64,000 nt of DNA from Tilletiopsis washingtonensis (Eukaryota; Basidiomycota; Exobasidiomycetes; Entylomatales). The stretch covers positions 185,669 through 249,668 of the forward strand of contig NW_020311998.1 of the NCBI RefSeq assembly GCF_003144115.1, read 5' to 3'. The notes beneath the pieces are model-generated. The model was not told where the DNA came from and ran no database searches. It saw nothing but the letters and a program-made list of their open reading frames with translations. Below are positions 48,261 through 58,815 of the stretch, one piece after another. Each line of letters opens with the position of its first letter. The first letter of the stretch is position 1. The position numbers were made by a program, and so were the translations under genes.

Positions 48261-49738
48261 GGCGGGGCGTGCGCGGCCGTGCAAGGCTGAGTGCGAGAGA
48301 AGGCGGAGTGACGATGAGGTGGAGAAGAAGCAGCCGGCACACGCGCAGGCGGCGGCGCCTGCAGCTCCAGCTCAGGGTGCGGCGCGTGCTGCGGGTCTCT
48401 TCGGCCGGGCCGCCCGACGCGTCCATCCGCGAGCCGCTTCCTGAGCCTCTCGCACCTCTCTGGCAAGCCAGATCGCGGACTTGCAAAGACACAAAAATGC
48501 AGCCGCCCAAGGACGCTGCTCACGACGAGCCTGTCATGCTCTGCAGCGCGCCATGTCGGCATGCTGCGGAGATGCCGCTGCGGCCGAGAGACGTCGGCGC
48601 GATGCGGCCGAGAGTCGGCTTCGTGCGCGCCGCTCGCCGGCAGCACGACGCCGAGCTCGCACCAGGCAGGCAGCATCCTCGTGCCTTGTGCTTCCACGCC
48701 CCTCAGAGCCCTGCCCACCTCGACGGCGGGCAGCCTGTGCTGCCTCACCCCGATGCTGCGACACCCGCCAAGGCAGCTGCGCATAGCGCATGAGCGGCAC
48801 AGGCCACGCGACGTCGTGCGGCAGACGCGGCACCGCAGCGCCGCGCGCAGACGGGCGCTGCGTATCACGGCCCCTCATGCGCGATGGCCGCGCCGTGGGC
48901 CGTGGCGCACCGGCAGCGCAACTCACGGCCGGCCCGCGGCGCCGGCGGCGCAGCAAGAGGCGGCGGCGGTCAGCGAGCGCGAGGGGAAGCTCTCGAGCTC
49001 ACGCTCATCAAGAGGAGTGCGGGGGTGCCCCTCTGGCAGAAGGGCAGTGTGGCGCAGAAGGCGTGCGGCCGGTCCGATGCCGAAGGAGGCACTGCGCCAG
49101 CGAGCGACGTTGCGGCACTTGCCCCCTTCCCCGCATTCTTGCTGCACGCCCGCGGCGAGGCGCACCTCGGCGAGATTGCGAGGCAGGGGAGCAGCCGTGC
49201 GCGGCAGATGTGCCGGTTCCGCGGCTACGCTTGTGCCTAGCTCCGCGCTCAGCTCAGCTCACGCCGTGCCGCGTGGTGACGAGAAGGAGCACCGCACGGC
49301 ACCACGGCAGCGCCCTCGCCGCGCTGCAGGGTGCGGGGCCTCAAACGCCACGCCGGCGCTGCTTGCTGGCGTCGTTGTGGATGCGCTTGTGCCGGGCCGG
49401 CGCTGGAGGAGCGGCGCTGTACGGCCGTGTGCGAGATGCTCGACTCCGCTGCGCCTTGGCCGGCGCGCAGGAGGAGGGAGAGGAGGAAGAGCGCGCGGCA
49501 CGGCAGCGCCGGCGCACGGTGACCGCCGCGCGCGCTGGCGCACTGTGGCCGCTGATGCTGCGCCGAAGCGCTTCTCTCTGGCGCTGCCCTCTTCTGTCCT
49601 CGCCCTGTGCGCACCGCCTGCTTCCTCTCCACCACCGTCGTCCGTCGCAAGCACCCGCCCGCCTCGCTCAGCTTACGGCCACACCGCTCCTCTCTCCTTG
49701 CGCAACTCTCTCTCTCTCGCCTACAAAAAGGGCATACC
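48261..49738. other. Divergent promoter region
   Basis: 1.48 kb between VPS72 (-) and the conserved unknown gene (+). Opposing frames of up to several hundred codons are compositional. The last 200 bases before 49739 are strongly pyrimidine-rich, with a CT run at about 49706-49720, and look like promoter and leader of the right-hand gene. Confidence 0.5.
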
Positions 49739-50563
49739 ATGTCGGCCTCGCAGCCCATCCCCACGCCCGCCGCCTCTGCCTCGCACCCCATCGCCCTGCC
49801 CGCCTCGACGCCGCCGGCGTCTGCCTCGTCGTACTCGCGCTCGCCGCCGCGCCCGCTCCTCTCGCCGCTCCTCTCGCGCACGGCCTTCACACTGCCTACG
49901 CCCGCCGCGGCCGCGCACCACCGCAGTCGTTCCTTCTCCAGCTCGCCGCCCGACGAGGCCGGCCCCACGACGCCGCTCTCCAGCCCGCCGGCGCAGCAGC
50001 CGCAGCTCGGCAGCAGCTTCAGCGGCGCGCCGCTCGGACGCGTGCCCAGCGCAGGCTACGGCAGCTACGGCGCCGCCAGCGGATACGCACTCGGACGCGT
50101 GCCGTCGGGCAACAGCGCGGCCATGATGGCATACAGCCCCGAGACGGAGCACAAGGCCATGGGCCTGCTTCGTCGCTTCTCCCTCAGCGGCAGCGGCGCC
50201 GTCAAGCGTGAGTGTCTGGCCCTGACTGCCGGCTGCAACGAGGTTGCAGCTGGTCGCATCGCCTCTATCGCCGTCACTCTCATGCTGACGCCATGCTCCC
50301 TCGCAGCCTCGCTCAACTCCGCGCCCGCCACGCAGCAGATTGGCTTCGAGCGGCACGGCCGCAGCGCCAGCGTGGCGTCGACGGCCTCGACCACGAGCAT
50401 CGCCGGCACGGCCGCCGCCGAGCCGCGCTCGGCGCCCGCCATGGTCGACCCGGCACTGGCGGCGCAGGCGCGCGGCCGCAAGGGCAGCGTCGGCGGCAAC
50501 GGCAAGCGGCGGCCCAGCCCCATGGGCGAGCGCCTGCTCATGGGCCACTTCAACGCTCACTGA
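49739..50563 (+). CDS. Conserved fungal protein, unknown function
   Basis: Exons 49739-50207 and 50307-50563; 241 residues from the ATG in CATACCATGTCG. The N-terminal half is Ser/Pro/Ala-rich with many SPP/SP sites. The middle motif HKAMGLLRRFSLSGSG is a short basic-hydrophobic helix with a likely phosphorylatable RRFS. The C terminus RRPSPMGERLLMGHFNAH is a compact motif I associate with conserved fungal proteins of this size, but I cannot name the family. The 99-bp intron (GTGAGT...CTGAC...CAG) is a multiple of three without a stop, so a retained form of 274 residues is possible. No membrane segment or catalytic motif. Convergent with SYP1. Confidence 0.75.
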   Translation: MSASQPIPTPAASASHPIALPASTPPASASSYSRSPPRPLLSPLLSRTAFTLPTPAAAAHHRSRSFSSSPPDEAGPTTPLSSPPAQQPQLGSSFSGAPLGRVPSAGYGSYGAASGYALGRVPSGNSAAMMAYSPETEHKAMGLLRRFSLSGSGAVKRECLALTAGCNEVAAGRIASIAVTLMLTPCSLAASLNSAPATQQIGFERHGRSASVASTASTTSIAGTAAAEPRSAPAMVDPALAAQARGRKGSVGGNGKRRPSPMGERLLMGHFNAH

Positions 50564-51347
50564 GTCTCTGTGCGATCTACGTAGCGAAACCGCATTGCGC
50601 GCGCGCCCGCTGCGCACATGTCGCTTCCGCTGCGCACGGCGTCGAGCAGCATCCTCGAATCTGTACAACATCCTTCCACGCCATGATGCACCGCAGCAGC
50701 CGGCTCAGCACGTCCGTCTGTGGACCTGCAGAGAGGCATCGCACAAGTCGACGCCAAGCTGTTCCGTCGGGCTGCAGCGACTTCCCGACGGCGCATGTCA
50801 TGCTGGCTCGACACCATCCGCGGCCGGCACTGGATGCGCGGCCTCAAGTCCTCTCCGCCTCTGGCCGTGCTCGTCTGGATCTCGCCTTTGTGCCACGCAC
50901 TCACCTGCGCTGCCAGTCTCTCTCCTCACATATTCCCATCGACTCCTCCATCCATCCGTCCCGCTGTCTTCTCTCATCATACTCGCGCGCCTGGCTTCCG
51001 TGTCCTGTTCCCTCTGGTCTTGACGACGTCCCGCTCCCGCCTCTTCGCCTGTATTTGACGTCGGTCTCTCTCCTGGCCCGCAATCTCACGACTTGCTATT
51101 CTTCTGTGCGTTCTGATGCCCACTCAAGTCCGATGCACCTGCTGGCCGCTGCTTGATGGAGTGCTGCGACCGCCATGCCCCTCGCGTGACTCTCACCACA
51201 GCAGAGCCACCGCCGTCGCCGCTCAGCTCCAAGCACGACGAGCAAAGCCGTTGATATTACTATGGGCGCATCGGAGGCCCGGGCAAGGGGTAGCAGCAGA
51301 GACATGGAGAAGCGGAGAGCAAGACAGGAGGGGCGTGGAGCACACGC
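50564..51347. other. Convergent 3' intergenic region
   Basis: 784 bp between two converging genes. CT-rich on the + strand from about 50880 to 51110, with no plausible gene; probably 3' UTRs. Confidence 0.5.
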
Positions 51348-54255
51348 TCATGGGTTGGCGACGTACTTGCCCGACGTGGTGGTGCGCGTGATGGCATCGA
51401 AGCGCAGCGACGACGGTGCGATGCTCGAGCTCTCGACGACCGAGAGGCCAAGGTTGCTGAGCGTACGGCCCGGCACGCGCCAGCGCACCTGCACGGCGCC
51501 AGGCGTACTGGGTGCATCGACCTGGAAGCGCGCCAGCACCTTGCCTGGCTGCGGCGCCGCGACGGAGAGCGCCTCGTCGAGCCGCCAGTACATGCGCTTG
51601 TGCTCGGCGTTCCAGTTGCCCGTCGGCTTCGACATCTGGCCCGTCACGCTCGACGGCTGCACGCTGATGACGAACGAGACGTCCTGCAGCTCCGCCGCTG
51701 TGCCGTCGGCCGCAGTCTCCGTCGCCAGCCGGCTCTGCGCGTTGGGCGAGTAGTTGCAGAGGAACGACGTCTGCTGTGCCTCGCAGCGCCACTGTGCCGT
51801 CACGTCGAGCGGAATGTACTCGCGCTGCCGGCTCTCCGAGACGTACAGCTGGTACTTGAGTAGCGTCGCCTGCCCCGCCGAGCCGCCGCCCTGCGCCAGC
51901 AGCGCGCCGACATCGAAGCGGTACTCGCCTGGCCGGTCGGCACCGATGGGCTGCAGGAAGGCCGGGTTGGGCGCGACCTTCTCGAGCTGCTCGAAGGAGT
52001 CCAGCCGCAGGTGCAGCGGGTCGGTCGAGGCAAGATCGCGCAGCGAGACAGCCACCTCGCCGACGATCATGAGGCGCGAGACAGCGCCGCCGGCGAAGAT
52101 GACGTTGACCGTCTCGGTGATGGAGGCGCGCAGGCCCTGGGCGGCAGCACCCGCGTCGAATGGATTGCCTGGCGCGGCGCTCATCGACGACATCGAGACG
52201 ATGCTCTGTGTGCGCCCGGCGCCCAGTCCAGGTGCGCCCGTGAACGCGCTGGCTGGCGTGATGGGACTCGTCGGGCCCGAAGCATCGCTGCTGGGCGCGT
52301 GCTGACGCGTGGCCTCCTCCAGATTCAGGTTCATGCCGCCGCCGTACGTCGTGTTGCGCACGTCACGGCGGTCTCGGCGGGTCGTGTTGCGCCGCGAGGG
52401 CGCCGTCGGCGGTGAGCGGGCAGTGAGCAGCGTCGAGCGCATGCGCTCGAGAGCCGCTTGTTCCTCTTCGGAGTCTTGCCGGCTCACGGGCTTGCTCGCG
52501 ATGTTCATGCCAGTCACCTTGGGCCTGTCGCTAGCGTGAGTTCTGCGCGCGTAAGTCGTGACGTCTGACTTACAAGTCGGACACCTCCTCCTGGTCATCC
52601 TCGTCCATCAGCGAGGCGCCAGGCAGCGCGCCTGCTCCTCCCGCCTCCCATGGCTTGCGGTCCGGCGGCGGGATTGAGAAGCCCTCCGAGTCGACCTGCG
52701 GCGCGACTGCTGCTCGGTCGAGCGTGGACTGCAGTGCAGCATCAGCATGTGTGCGCACAGGAGTGCCACATCTCGCACTCACTTGCTGCGAGCCAGCGTT
52801 GGAGTTGGCGGCACTCGGCACCATCGGCGCCATCAGGCCCGCGCCGCTTGCATTCTCGTCGCGCCGCGATGCGCCGCCGCTCTGTCCGCCGAGCGTGAGC
52901 TGCGGGGCTCGCGCAGATACGATGGGCGCCGATGGCGGGCTCATGGGCTCTGCGCGCTCCGGCAGGCTGCCGTACATCGTCGAGCGGTCGGCGTCCTTGT
53001 TGGAGCGCTGCCGGCCGAAGCGCGAGAGGGCATTCTTGAGCGTGCTGCCGCGCCCGCCGCCGGTCGTCGAGTCACCGCCAGTGGCCGAGTGGATCGAGGC
53101 GCTGGACGACTGCTGCGGTGCGCCAAACTCCGTCGTCGAGGAGGCAGCCGGACGAGAGCCGCCGAGCATGGTGCTGCCATTGGCGCGCGGGTCCGACGTG
53201 CGCGCCGGCGTCGAGCCACGCGACTCTGGCGCCGCCGAGCTGCGCGAGACGGGCGTCTGCTCTCGTGCGCCCCGAGCGCTGCTGCGTGCAGCGACGGCGG
53301 AGCGAGTAGCCGTGCCGTTCTTGAGCATGAACTCGGTCATCTCGGCCTGCGTGTCGAAGTTGAGCGCCACCTGCATCGTCTGCTCGGTGATGGACATGAG
53401 GCGCTGAGCCGCGTCGCTCTGCGCCGTCTCGAACTTGGCCACCGTCTCGCGCAGCAGGTCGAGGCGCTGCGCATCGATGCGCTGGTAGGCCTCAAAGGCA
53501 AACGGCGCCTCCGTCTCCCAGATGTCCATCGTCTGCGCCAGCGCACGCTCCGTCTCCTGCAGCTTCTCCTGCGCTGCCGACGCCTTCTTCGACGAGGCAC
53601 CCTCCACCTTCTTCTGGTCCTTGGCCAGCTGCTGCTCAAGCGTGTTGATCTCACGCAGCGTGCTGGCGATGCTGTCGTCGTGCTGCAGAGCGTGGCGGTG
53701 TCAGCAGCGACAGCAGTGACGAGGCCTCAGCAGCCTCTCGTACTCACCTCCTTGACGCGGCCCCACTCGCCGCGGTTGCTGGCGCTGCGCATCACAATTT
53801 CGCATTCCTGCTCAATCTTCGTCTCCAGCTCGCCGTGCACGCTCGCCACCTCGGCAATCTCGGCGACGAGGCGCTCGTACACCGGCAGGAAGCCCGCACC
53901 GAGGGCCGTCGGGTCGGAGAGGAACTGGCGCTTGCTGATCTTGGCCAGCGCCTTGAGGTAGGCATTCTCGAGCTCGCGGCGTGCGGCGAAGTATTCAGCG
54001 CTGCGTACAGGGATCAGTCTATGCACTGCATGCGCATCGCCCTCTGGCCCGCTGCTCACAGCTCGTCGGTCAGGATCTTGGCCTTGTGCAGGCGGCCCTG
54101 GACGCGCGAGACGCTCTCGCGTGGCGGCCCTCGCTGCGAGACAGGATCAGCAGGCGCAGACATCGAGACACGGAGACACGCACGACGAAGGCATCGGCAT
54201 ACGCCGCCGGTGGCAGGCCGCCCGTGGCTGCCGAGGCAGCAGGAGGCTGAGACAT
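51348..54255 (-). CDS. SYP1: Muniscin endocytic adaptor SYP1/FCHo
   Basis: Early-arriving clathrin endocytosis adaptor with an N-terminal F-BAR and a C-terminal mu-homology domain. Exons 54184-54255, 54060-54133, 53748-54000, 52783-53682, 52574-52728 and 51348-52524; 876 residues (yeast Syp1 has 870). The F-BAR begins YADAFVRGPPRESVSRVQGR and continues through LAEYFAARRELENAYLKALA and EWGRVKE. Next comes a Ser-rich linker, the muniscin signature DSEGFSIPPPDRKPWE, and the mu-homology domain from about residue 610 (RASITETVNVIFAGG, LYVSESRQREYIPLDV, YMYWRLDE-like KRMYWRLDEALS) to the stop. Intron 4 (52729-52782, 54 bp) is a multiple of three with no stop. Intron 5 (52525-52573) is 49 bp; an upstream CAG would make it only 31 bp and was rejected. 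The first intron is 50 bp. Confidence 0.93.
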
Positions 54256-55345
54256 GGCCGGAGCGCCGGGTGGAGGCGCGCGGTGCGGCTGCTGAGGCAG
54301 AGTCTACGCGGCGAGGATACGGGCTGGCGGTCTGCGCTGAATACGCGGGTGGAGAGGCGAAGAGAGGCCCGCACGAATGTGCAGCGCTGCGTGGGTGCAG
54401 CGAAGGTGGACGAGGCACGGGTGCGGCGGGTGGATGTGAGAGGAGGACAAGGTGCGAGATGTGGAGATCGGAAGGTCGCAGCCGCGGCGGCGGCGCCTGC
54501 CAGTGCTCGGCTGCCGCTCCGGCCGCGCCTCGGCCTGCTGCGCCAGGCGGATCGCCGTGCGGCCCGCGCCGATGCACCTGCTCCACCTCATGCCTCGCCC
54601 GCAGCGCAGCGGAGCTCACGCACAAGGCGTGACAGGCAGGACAGAACGTGCAGCGCAGCGAGCCTTCTTGCCTCTTAAGCTCGCGTCGTGCTGCGAGCGT
54701 ACCTTCGTGTCCATCCAGCTCAGCTCCTCACCGAGAAGGAGCTGCTGCTGCGCTTTAAGGTATATGCAACGGGCAGCGGGCCAGCTGGCCGCGCTCCTTG
54801 CTCATGTCCCGCTCATGCCGCTGGGCCGCCCAGGGAGAGAGACTCGCGGCTGCCCTCTGCGAAGCTCCTGCTCCATCTGCCGCTTTCGCTGCGGGTGCAG
54901 CCCAGTTTCTGCTCAGCGATGCCAGACGACAGCCAGAGTTGCGACGGTGTCCCTCGGTCTCTTTAGCCTTGTCTCGAGTATGCTCCAGCCATCCAGCAGG
55001 CAGCGAGCCGTGAGTGTCTGCTCGTAGGCGTCCTCACCCACAGCTCGAGCTCTCGCCTCCTCCTTGCTTGCGTCCGTCTCTGCCCGGCGGATAGGCTGTC
55101 CATCTGCGCTGACTGGCTCTCGTAATGCGGCACTCATCGGCTGCAGAGCATCAGGAGGTGCTCCGTGCTAGCTCTGTGCGGAAGGCAGGCTGGCAACCCA
55201 TCATCTGACAGCGAGGGCGCGCGCCGCATCAGGTCCGAGCGGCGCGCCGCGGCGCGAGGCGAGGTGCCGCTGGGGCCGCCGGCGCGCGACCTTTTGTCCT
55301 CGCACCCACCACCATCCCCTCCAAGCTCGCAGCGACTGGCCCACC
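54256..55345. other. Divergent promoter region
   Basis: 1.09 kb between SYP1 (-) and the unknown gene starting at 55346 (+). Frames are compositional and overlap on both strands. No gene or known regulatory element recognised. Confidence 0.5.
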
Positions 55346-56299
55346 ATGTTGGCTGTCAAGATGGCGGGCAACCCGCCCCTGCCCAGAGATGCGTGAGTCG
55401 GGCGAGCGCCAGCTCTCAGCCGTCCTTGGCGCAGCTGACCCCCGCTCTGGTCGTTCTTCGCAGGGCGGTGCGTGACGTGCACGGTTCTGCACACAGCTGC
55501 AGCGCGATTGACACTCACCTCGTGCCACCCTGATAGGTGCGGGAGATCGCACAGCTCGAGGCAAAGCTGGACGTCATCTCTGCCGAGCAAGTCGACTGGG
55601 TGCGCTTTGCCGACGTCGCAAAGACGCCGGCGCCGCCCGTGTCGCAGCGCACCAAGGCCAACATCGGGCAGCTGCGCGACGAGTGCACGTGGAAGCTGAT
55701 GATGCTCTACAAGCAGCACGGGCCGCTCAAGAAGCTCGTGCCGCTGGCCAAGTGGATGCTCGAGTACGTCAAGGCCAACAAGGGCAACGCCGGCGTGCAG
55801 GGCGACACGCTGCCCACGATGCTCCTCGGCGTCGGCCTGTTCTACCAGCTCGGCGGCACGCACGCGCCGTACGACGCGCCCGAGCTCTGGCAGGCATTCA
55901 AGTTCATCGAGAATGCCTTCAAGAACGACGAGGCGTACGGCAACATCGGGCCAAAGAACACCCTCTTGGGCAAGGGCGTCTTGGCGCGCATCTGCCGCAT
56001 TCGCGGCGACGATGCCAAGTGCGAGAGTCTGCTTGAGGAGATCCAAGACTGGCTCGACGGCCATCCGCTCTCCATGTCGCCCGTCGACGCCAGACACATG
56101 CTCGCCGAGGAGTCCAACTGGGATCGCCCAGACGAGGACTAGATGGTGCAGCGCATGCGTTTTGAGGAGGCGACGCAGATGGGCGACATGTGGCTGTTCA
56201 AGGGGTGCGTGTACAAGTGGACTCCCATGGCGCAGACTGTGTGCATCTGTGCTGACGTGCGTGCTGTGCAGACCCGTCGGCCGTGCGCCTCGCTCGTAG
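55346..56299 (+). CDS. Unknown protein with predicted microexon and a stop followed by an in-frame extension
   Basis: Main product: exons 55346-55392, 55464-55467 (4 bases) and 55537-56142, 218 residues ending NWDRPDED at TAG 56140. The microexon is needed to keep phase between MLAVKMAGNPPLPRDA and VREIAQLEAKLDVISAEQVD; both flanking introns (71 and 69 bp) have good consensus. The body is helical and hydrophobic-rich (LKKLVPLAKWMLEYVKANKG, GVGLFYQLGGTHAPYDAPEL, WQAFKFIENAFKNDEAYG), perhaps TPR-like; I do not recognise the family. After the TAG the same frame continues with MRFEEATQMGDMWLFKG. A 67-bp intron of standard form (56205-56271, GTGCGT...CTGAC...CAG) then joins GPVGRAPRS and a TAG ending at 56299. 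The extension may be reached by readthrough, be a separate short frame, or show that the first TAG is unusual in this strain. Confidence 0.65.
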
Positions 56300-57096
56300 C
56301 GCGCCTACAGCTTCAGGCAGCAGGCAGCGTGGGGCTGTGGGCCCAAAGCAAAACATACCTCGACAGTGCTTGATGCAATGCTCGGGTGACTTGGACCCGA
56401 CGCTGCACGCCAGGCGAGCCAGTTCCCGCCGTGTCTGATAGAGCGGGGCTCCTAGCCTGAGTGCACGATGCACCTGCCTGTGTGAGATGTGAGCTTTCCG
56501 GGCCGAGCTAGTCCGAATGTCGACCGCAGAGTGTGGCCGGCGCAATCTGTCGGTGCTGCCCATGGTGAAACAGCGCAGAGCAGCGGCGCGGAAGAAAGCA
56601 AAAGCATCCGCTCGCAGCGGCGCGACGCTCGAGGCGACACGCGTGAGCGCCCCTTGAGCATGCAGCAGCACGCCCGGCGTCTAAGCGACGCCCGCTGGTG
56701 CCTATGTTGCGTCGCGGCTCTTGAGCACAGCCATCGGCTGTGACTGCAAGGCTCCATGATATTGGAGTCGAACGCTCGGAGCTGCGTGCTGCTGGTCTGA
56801 CGCAGACGGGCCGGCGCTGGCGAGTTGGCGCAGGATGAGCTCCACCTCGCGTGCCGCGGCCCAAGCGCGCTAGCGGCACCTGAGCCGTCCGTCCATCGGG
56901 CCAGGCGTCTATCAGGCAGGCCTTAGCGACGGCTGCTGCTTCCCGACCCTCACTGCCAGCTGGACCTTGCCTCTCGCTTCGCATCGTCCACCTCTCACAC
57001 CTCACTCCCGGCCTTCTCCCGGCCTTCACGACCTGGCGACGTCCACTCCAGCACTCCTGCGCACCTCCGCCTCCACTCTCTCTCACTTCGTGCAGC
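56300..57096. other. Intergenic region upstream of the cutinase
   Basis: 797 bp between two tandem + strand genes. The first part is the 3' flank of the unknown gene. From about 56950 to 57090 the DNA is markedly CT-rich with short TCCCGGCCTTC repeats, probably the cutinase leader. No other gene seen. Confidence 0.5.
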
Positions 57097-58429
57097 ATGC
57101 TCTTGCGGCCGCTGTCTCTGCTGCTCGGCGCAGCAGCAGCGCTTGTCGGCAGCGCGTCAGCGATCAGCCTGCCGCTGGCTTCGCGCGATGACTGCGGCAG
57201 ATACAGTGCGTCGACGAACGAGTGGCTGGATCGGGCTGGAGATGGCCGCGAGGGTGCGGCCAGGGGGCATGTCGCTCGCTGAGTGCCCGGCACCGCGGAG
57301 TAGTATCTGTCGCGACGGCCCTCTGACGCCTCCCGCTTTGCGCAGCAATCATCTCCACACGAGGCACAGGCGAGATTCAGGTGAGTACACAGCATCACGC
57401 TGCTGGTCGAAGAAGCAACGCTGACGTCTGCACAGGGCCCGTCGATCGCGTTCGAGACAATGATCCGCTCTACGCTCGCTAACGTGACGGGCGGCAAGGA
57501 GTACGACACGGTCTACGTGCGTCGAAGAGAGCATTCAGTTCGAATCCTTGGCTGACGATGAGCATCACAGCCGGCAGATGTCGACCAGGACAGCGCAAGC
57601 GGCACGCAGGATGTACGTGGAGACGCTGAGCAAAGCAGTCAGTCTCTCACACTCTCGAGCAGATCATCAACAAGATCAACTCGACGCTCGCCGCTTGCCC
57701 CGACCACCGCTTTGCCATCCTGGGCTATTCGCAAGGCGAGTGCTCTGGCAGTGCTTCGCACGTTCCCAGCGCTGACGTTGCCTTCCATCGCCAGGCGCCG
57801 GCGCAGTCACAGCCGCGCTCCCCTCGCTGACAGGCGCAGCGATGGAGGCCGTGCGCGTCGTCGTGCTGGTGGGCAATCCGCGGCACAACAAGGGCCTGAA
57901 GAGCAACTACGACACGAACGGCGGCAACAGCACGGCGCAGGGCTTTGGCCTGCAGAGCTACCTGCCGGCCATTCCCGCCGACTGGGACGCCTCGGGACGC
58001 GTGTTCGACATCTGTGCCTTTGTGAGGCTGGGCGCTGAACGGGCGAGAGCGGCGCACGAAGCATGCTGACTCGCGCTCTCTCCACGTAGGGCGATGGCGT
58101 GTGCGACATCACCTCAGGCATCGGCATCGGACCAGCCCACTTCCGTGCGTCTGCCGGCGTGACTCTCGCACCCCTTTCACGTCGCTGATGGCCCTCCGCA
58201 ATCCTGCTCGCCAGTCTACACCACCGCCGCCTGGGTGCAGGACCACTCTGCACAGCAGATGACGGCTGCCTTCTCCGCACCACCGCCGTCGACCTCTGGC
58301 TCTGGCTCGGGCTCTGGTTCTGGCTCTGGCTCCAGCGCTCCCGACGGCGCCGCTGTGCGTGCGCCGCCGCGAGTTCTCGCACTGGCAGCCGGCCTGCTCA
58401 GTGCCGCGGCGCTCCTCGCCGCGCTCTAG
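57097..58429 (+). CDS. Secreted cutinase-family esterase with GPI-type tail
   Basis: Cutinase-fold serine esterase, likely acting on cutin, acylglycerols or acetylated polymers outside the cell. Eight exons: 57097-57205, 57346-57380, 57436-57516, 57571-57612, 57663-57735, 57795-58021, 58090-58144 and 58215-58429; 278 residues. The signal peptide is MLLRPLSLLLGAAAALVGSA. The strand TIISTRGTGEIQGPS forms the oxyanion region. The nucleophile is Ser112 in GYSQG, Asp191 is in ICAFGDGVCD, and His206 is in GIGIGPAHF. Paired Cys residues fit the family. After AAWVQDH comes a (Ser-Gly)n linker and a hydrophobic C terminus (VLALAAGLLSAAALLAAL), so a GPI anchor is likely. Intron 5 (57736-57794) appears to use a GC donor (AAG|GCGAGT) and splits the Gly codon of GYSQG. 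Confidence 0.9.
58295..58336 (+). repeat. (TCTGGC)n hexamer repeat in the cutinase
   Basis: Seven near-perfect hexamers encode alternating Ser-Gly, the spacer between the catalytic domain and the predicted GPI signal. Copy number changes would simply alter linker length. Confidence 0.85.
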
Positions 58430-58815
58430 CTTGTGCCACGAGCGCCTGCAGCAGAGGTCGTCCAGCTAACACGAGCTGCGGCGTGCTCTTCTCTCCTGCT
58501 AGAAATGCCATCCTACCCGAGGGCCGCGCACGGCGCGAAGCCGCGAGTATCGCGCACGCGCTTTCCGCCAGCGACGATGCGTGGTGCTTGTTGACTTCAT
58601 CTGATTCGTTCTTCTGGTGCAGAGTTCTCGTCGTGACGTCGCGGAACGGAAGGACGGGAGCGGGCCTTTGCAAGTGCTGAGGTGCTGTGGAAGGATAGAG
58701 CGCATGGGCGAGAGAGAGCAGGAGCGTAGGCGAGATGTCGAGCAATGAAGACGCTGCCGCTTCTGCGCTAGCGTCGCCCAGCTGCAGACAGAGCGGCGAT
58801 GCCTGTGCGACACGT
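58430..58815. other. Convergent 3' intergenic region
   Basis: 386 bp between the cutinase and the His-rich mitochondrial-like gene. No gene or clear terminator element recognised; somewhat richer in A/T than its surroundings near 58590-58640. Confidence 0.5.

Noticed and set aside
52543-52573. 31-bp SYP1 intron using the first CAG
   Set aside because: Too short for normal splicing. The next acceptor gives 49 bp with a clean SDLPKVTGMN junction.
56755-56800. GGAGTCGAACGCTCGG, resembling the T-arm of a tRNA
   Set aside because: No matching D-arm, anticodon arm or acceptor stem could be paired upstream.
57528-57560. tRNA B-box-like AGTTCGAATCC
   Set aside because: It lies inside a 54-bp cutinase intron with no A box, cloverleaf or room for a tRNA.
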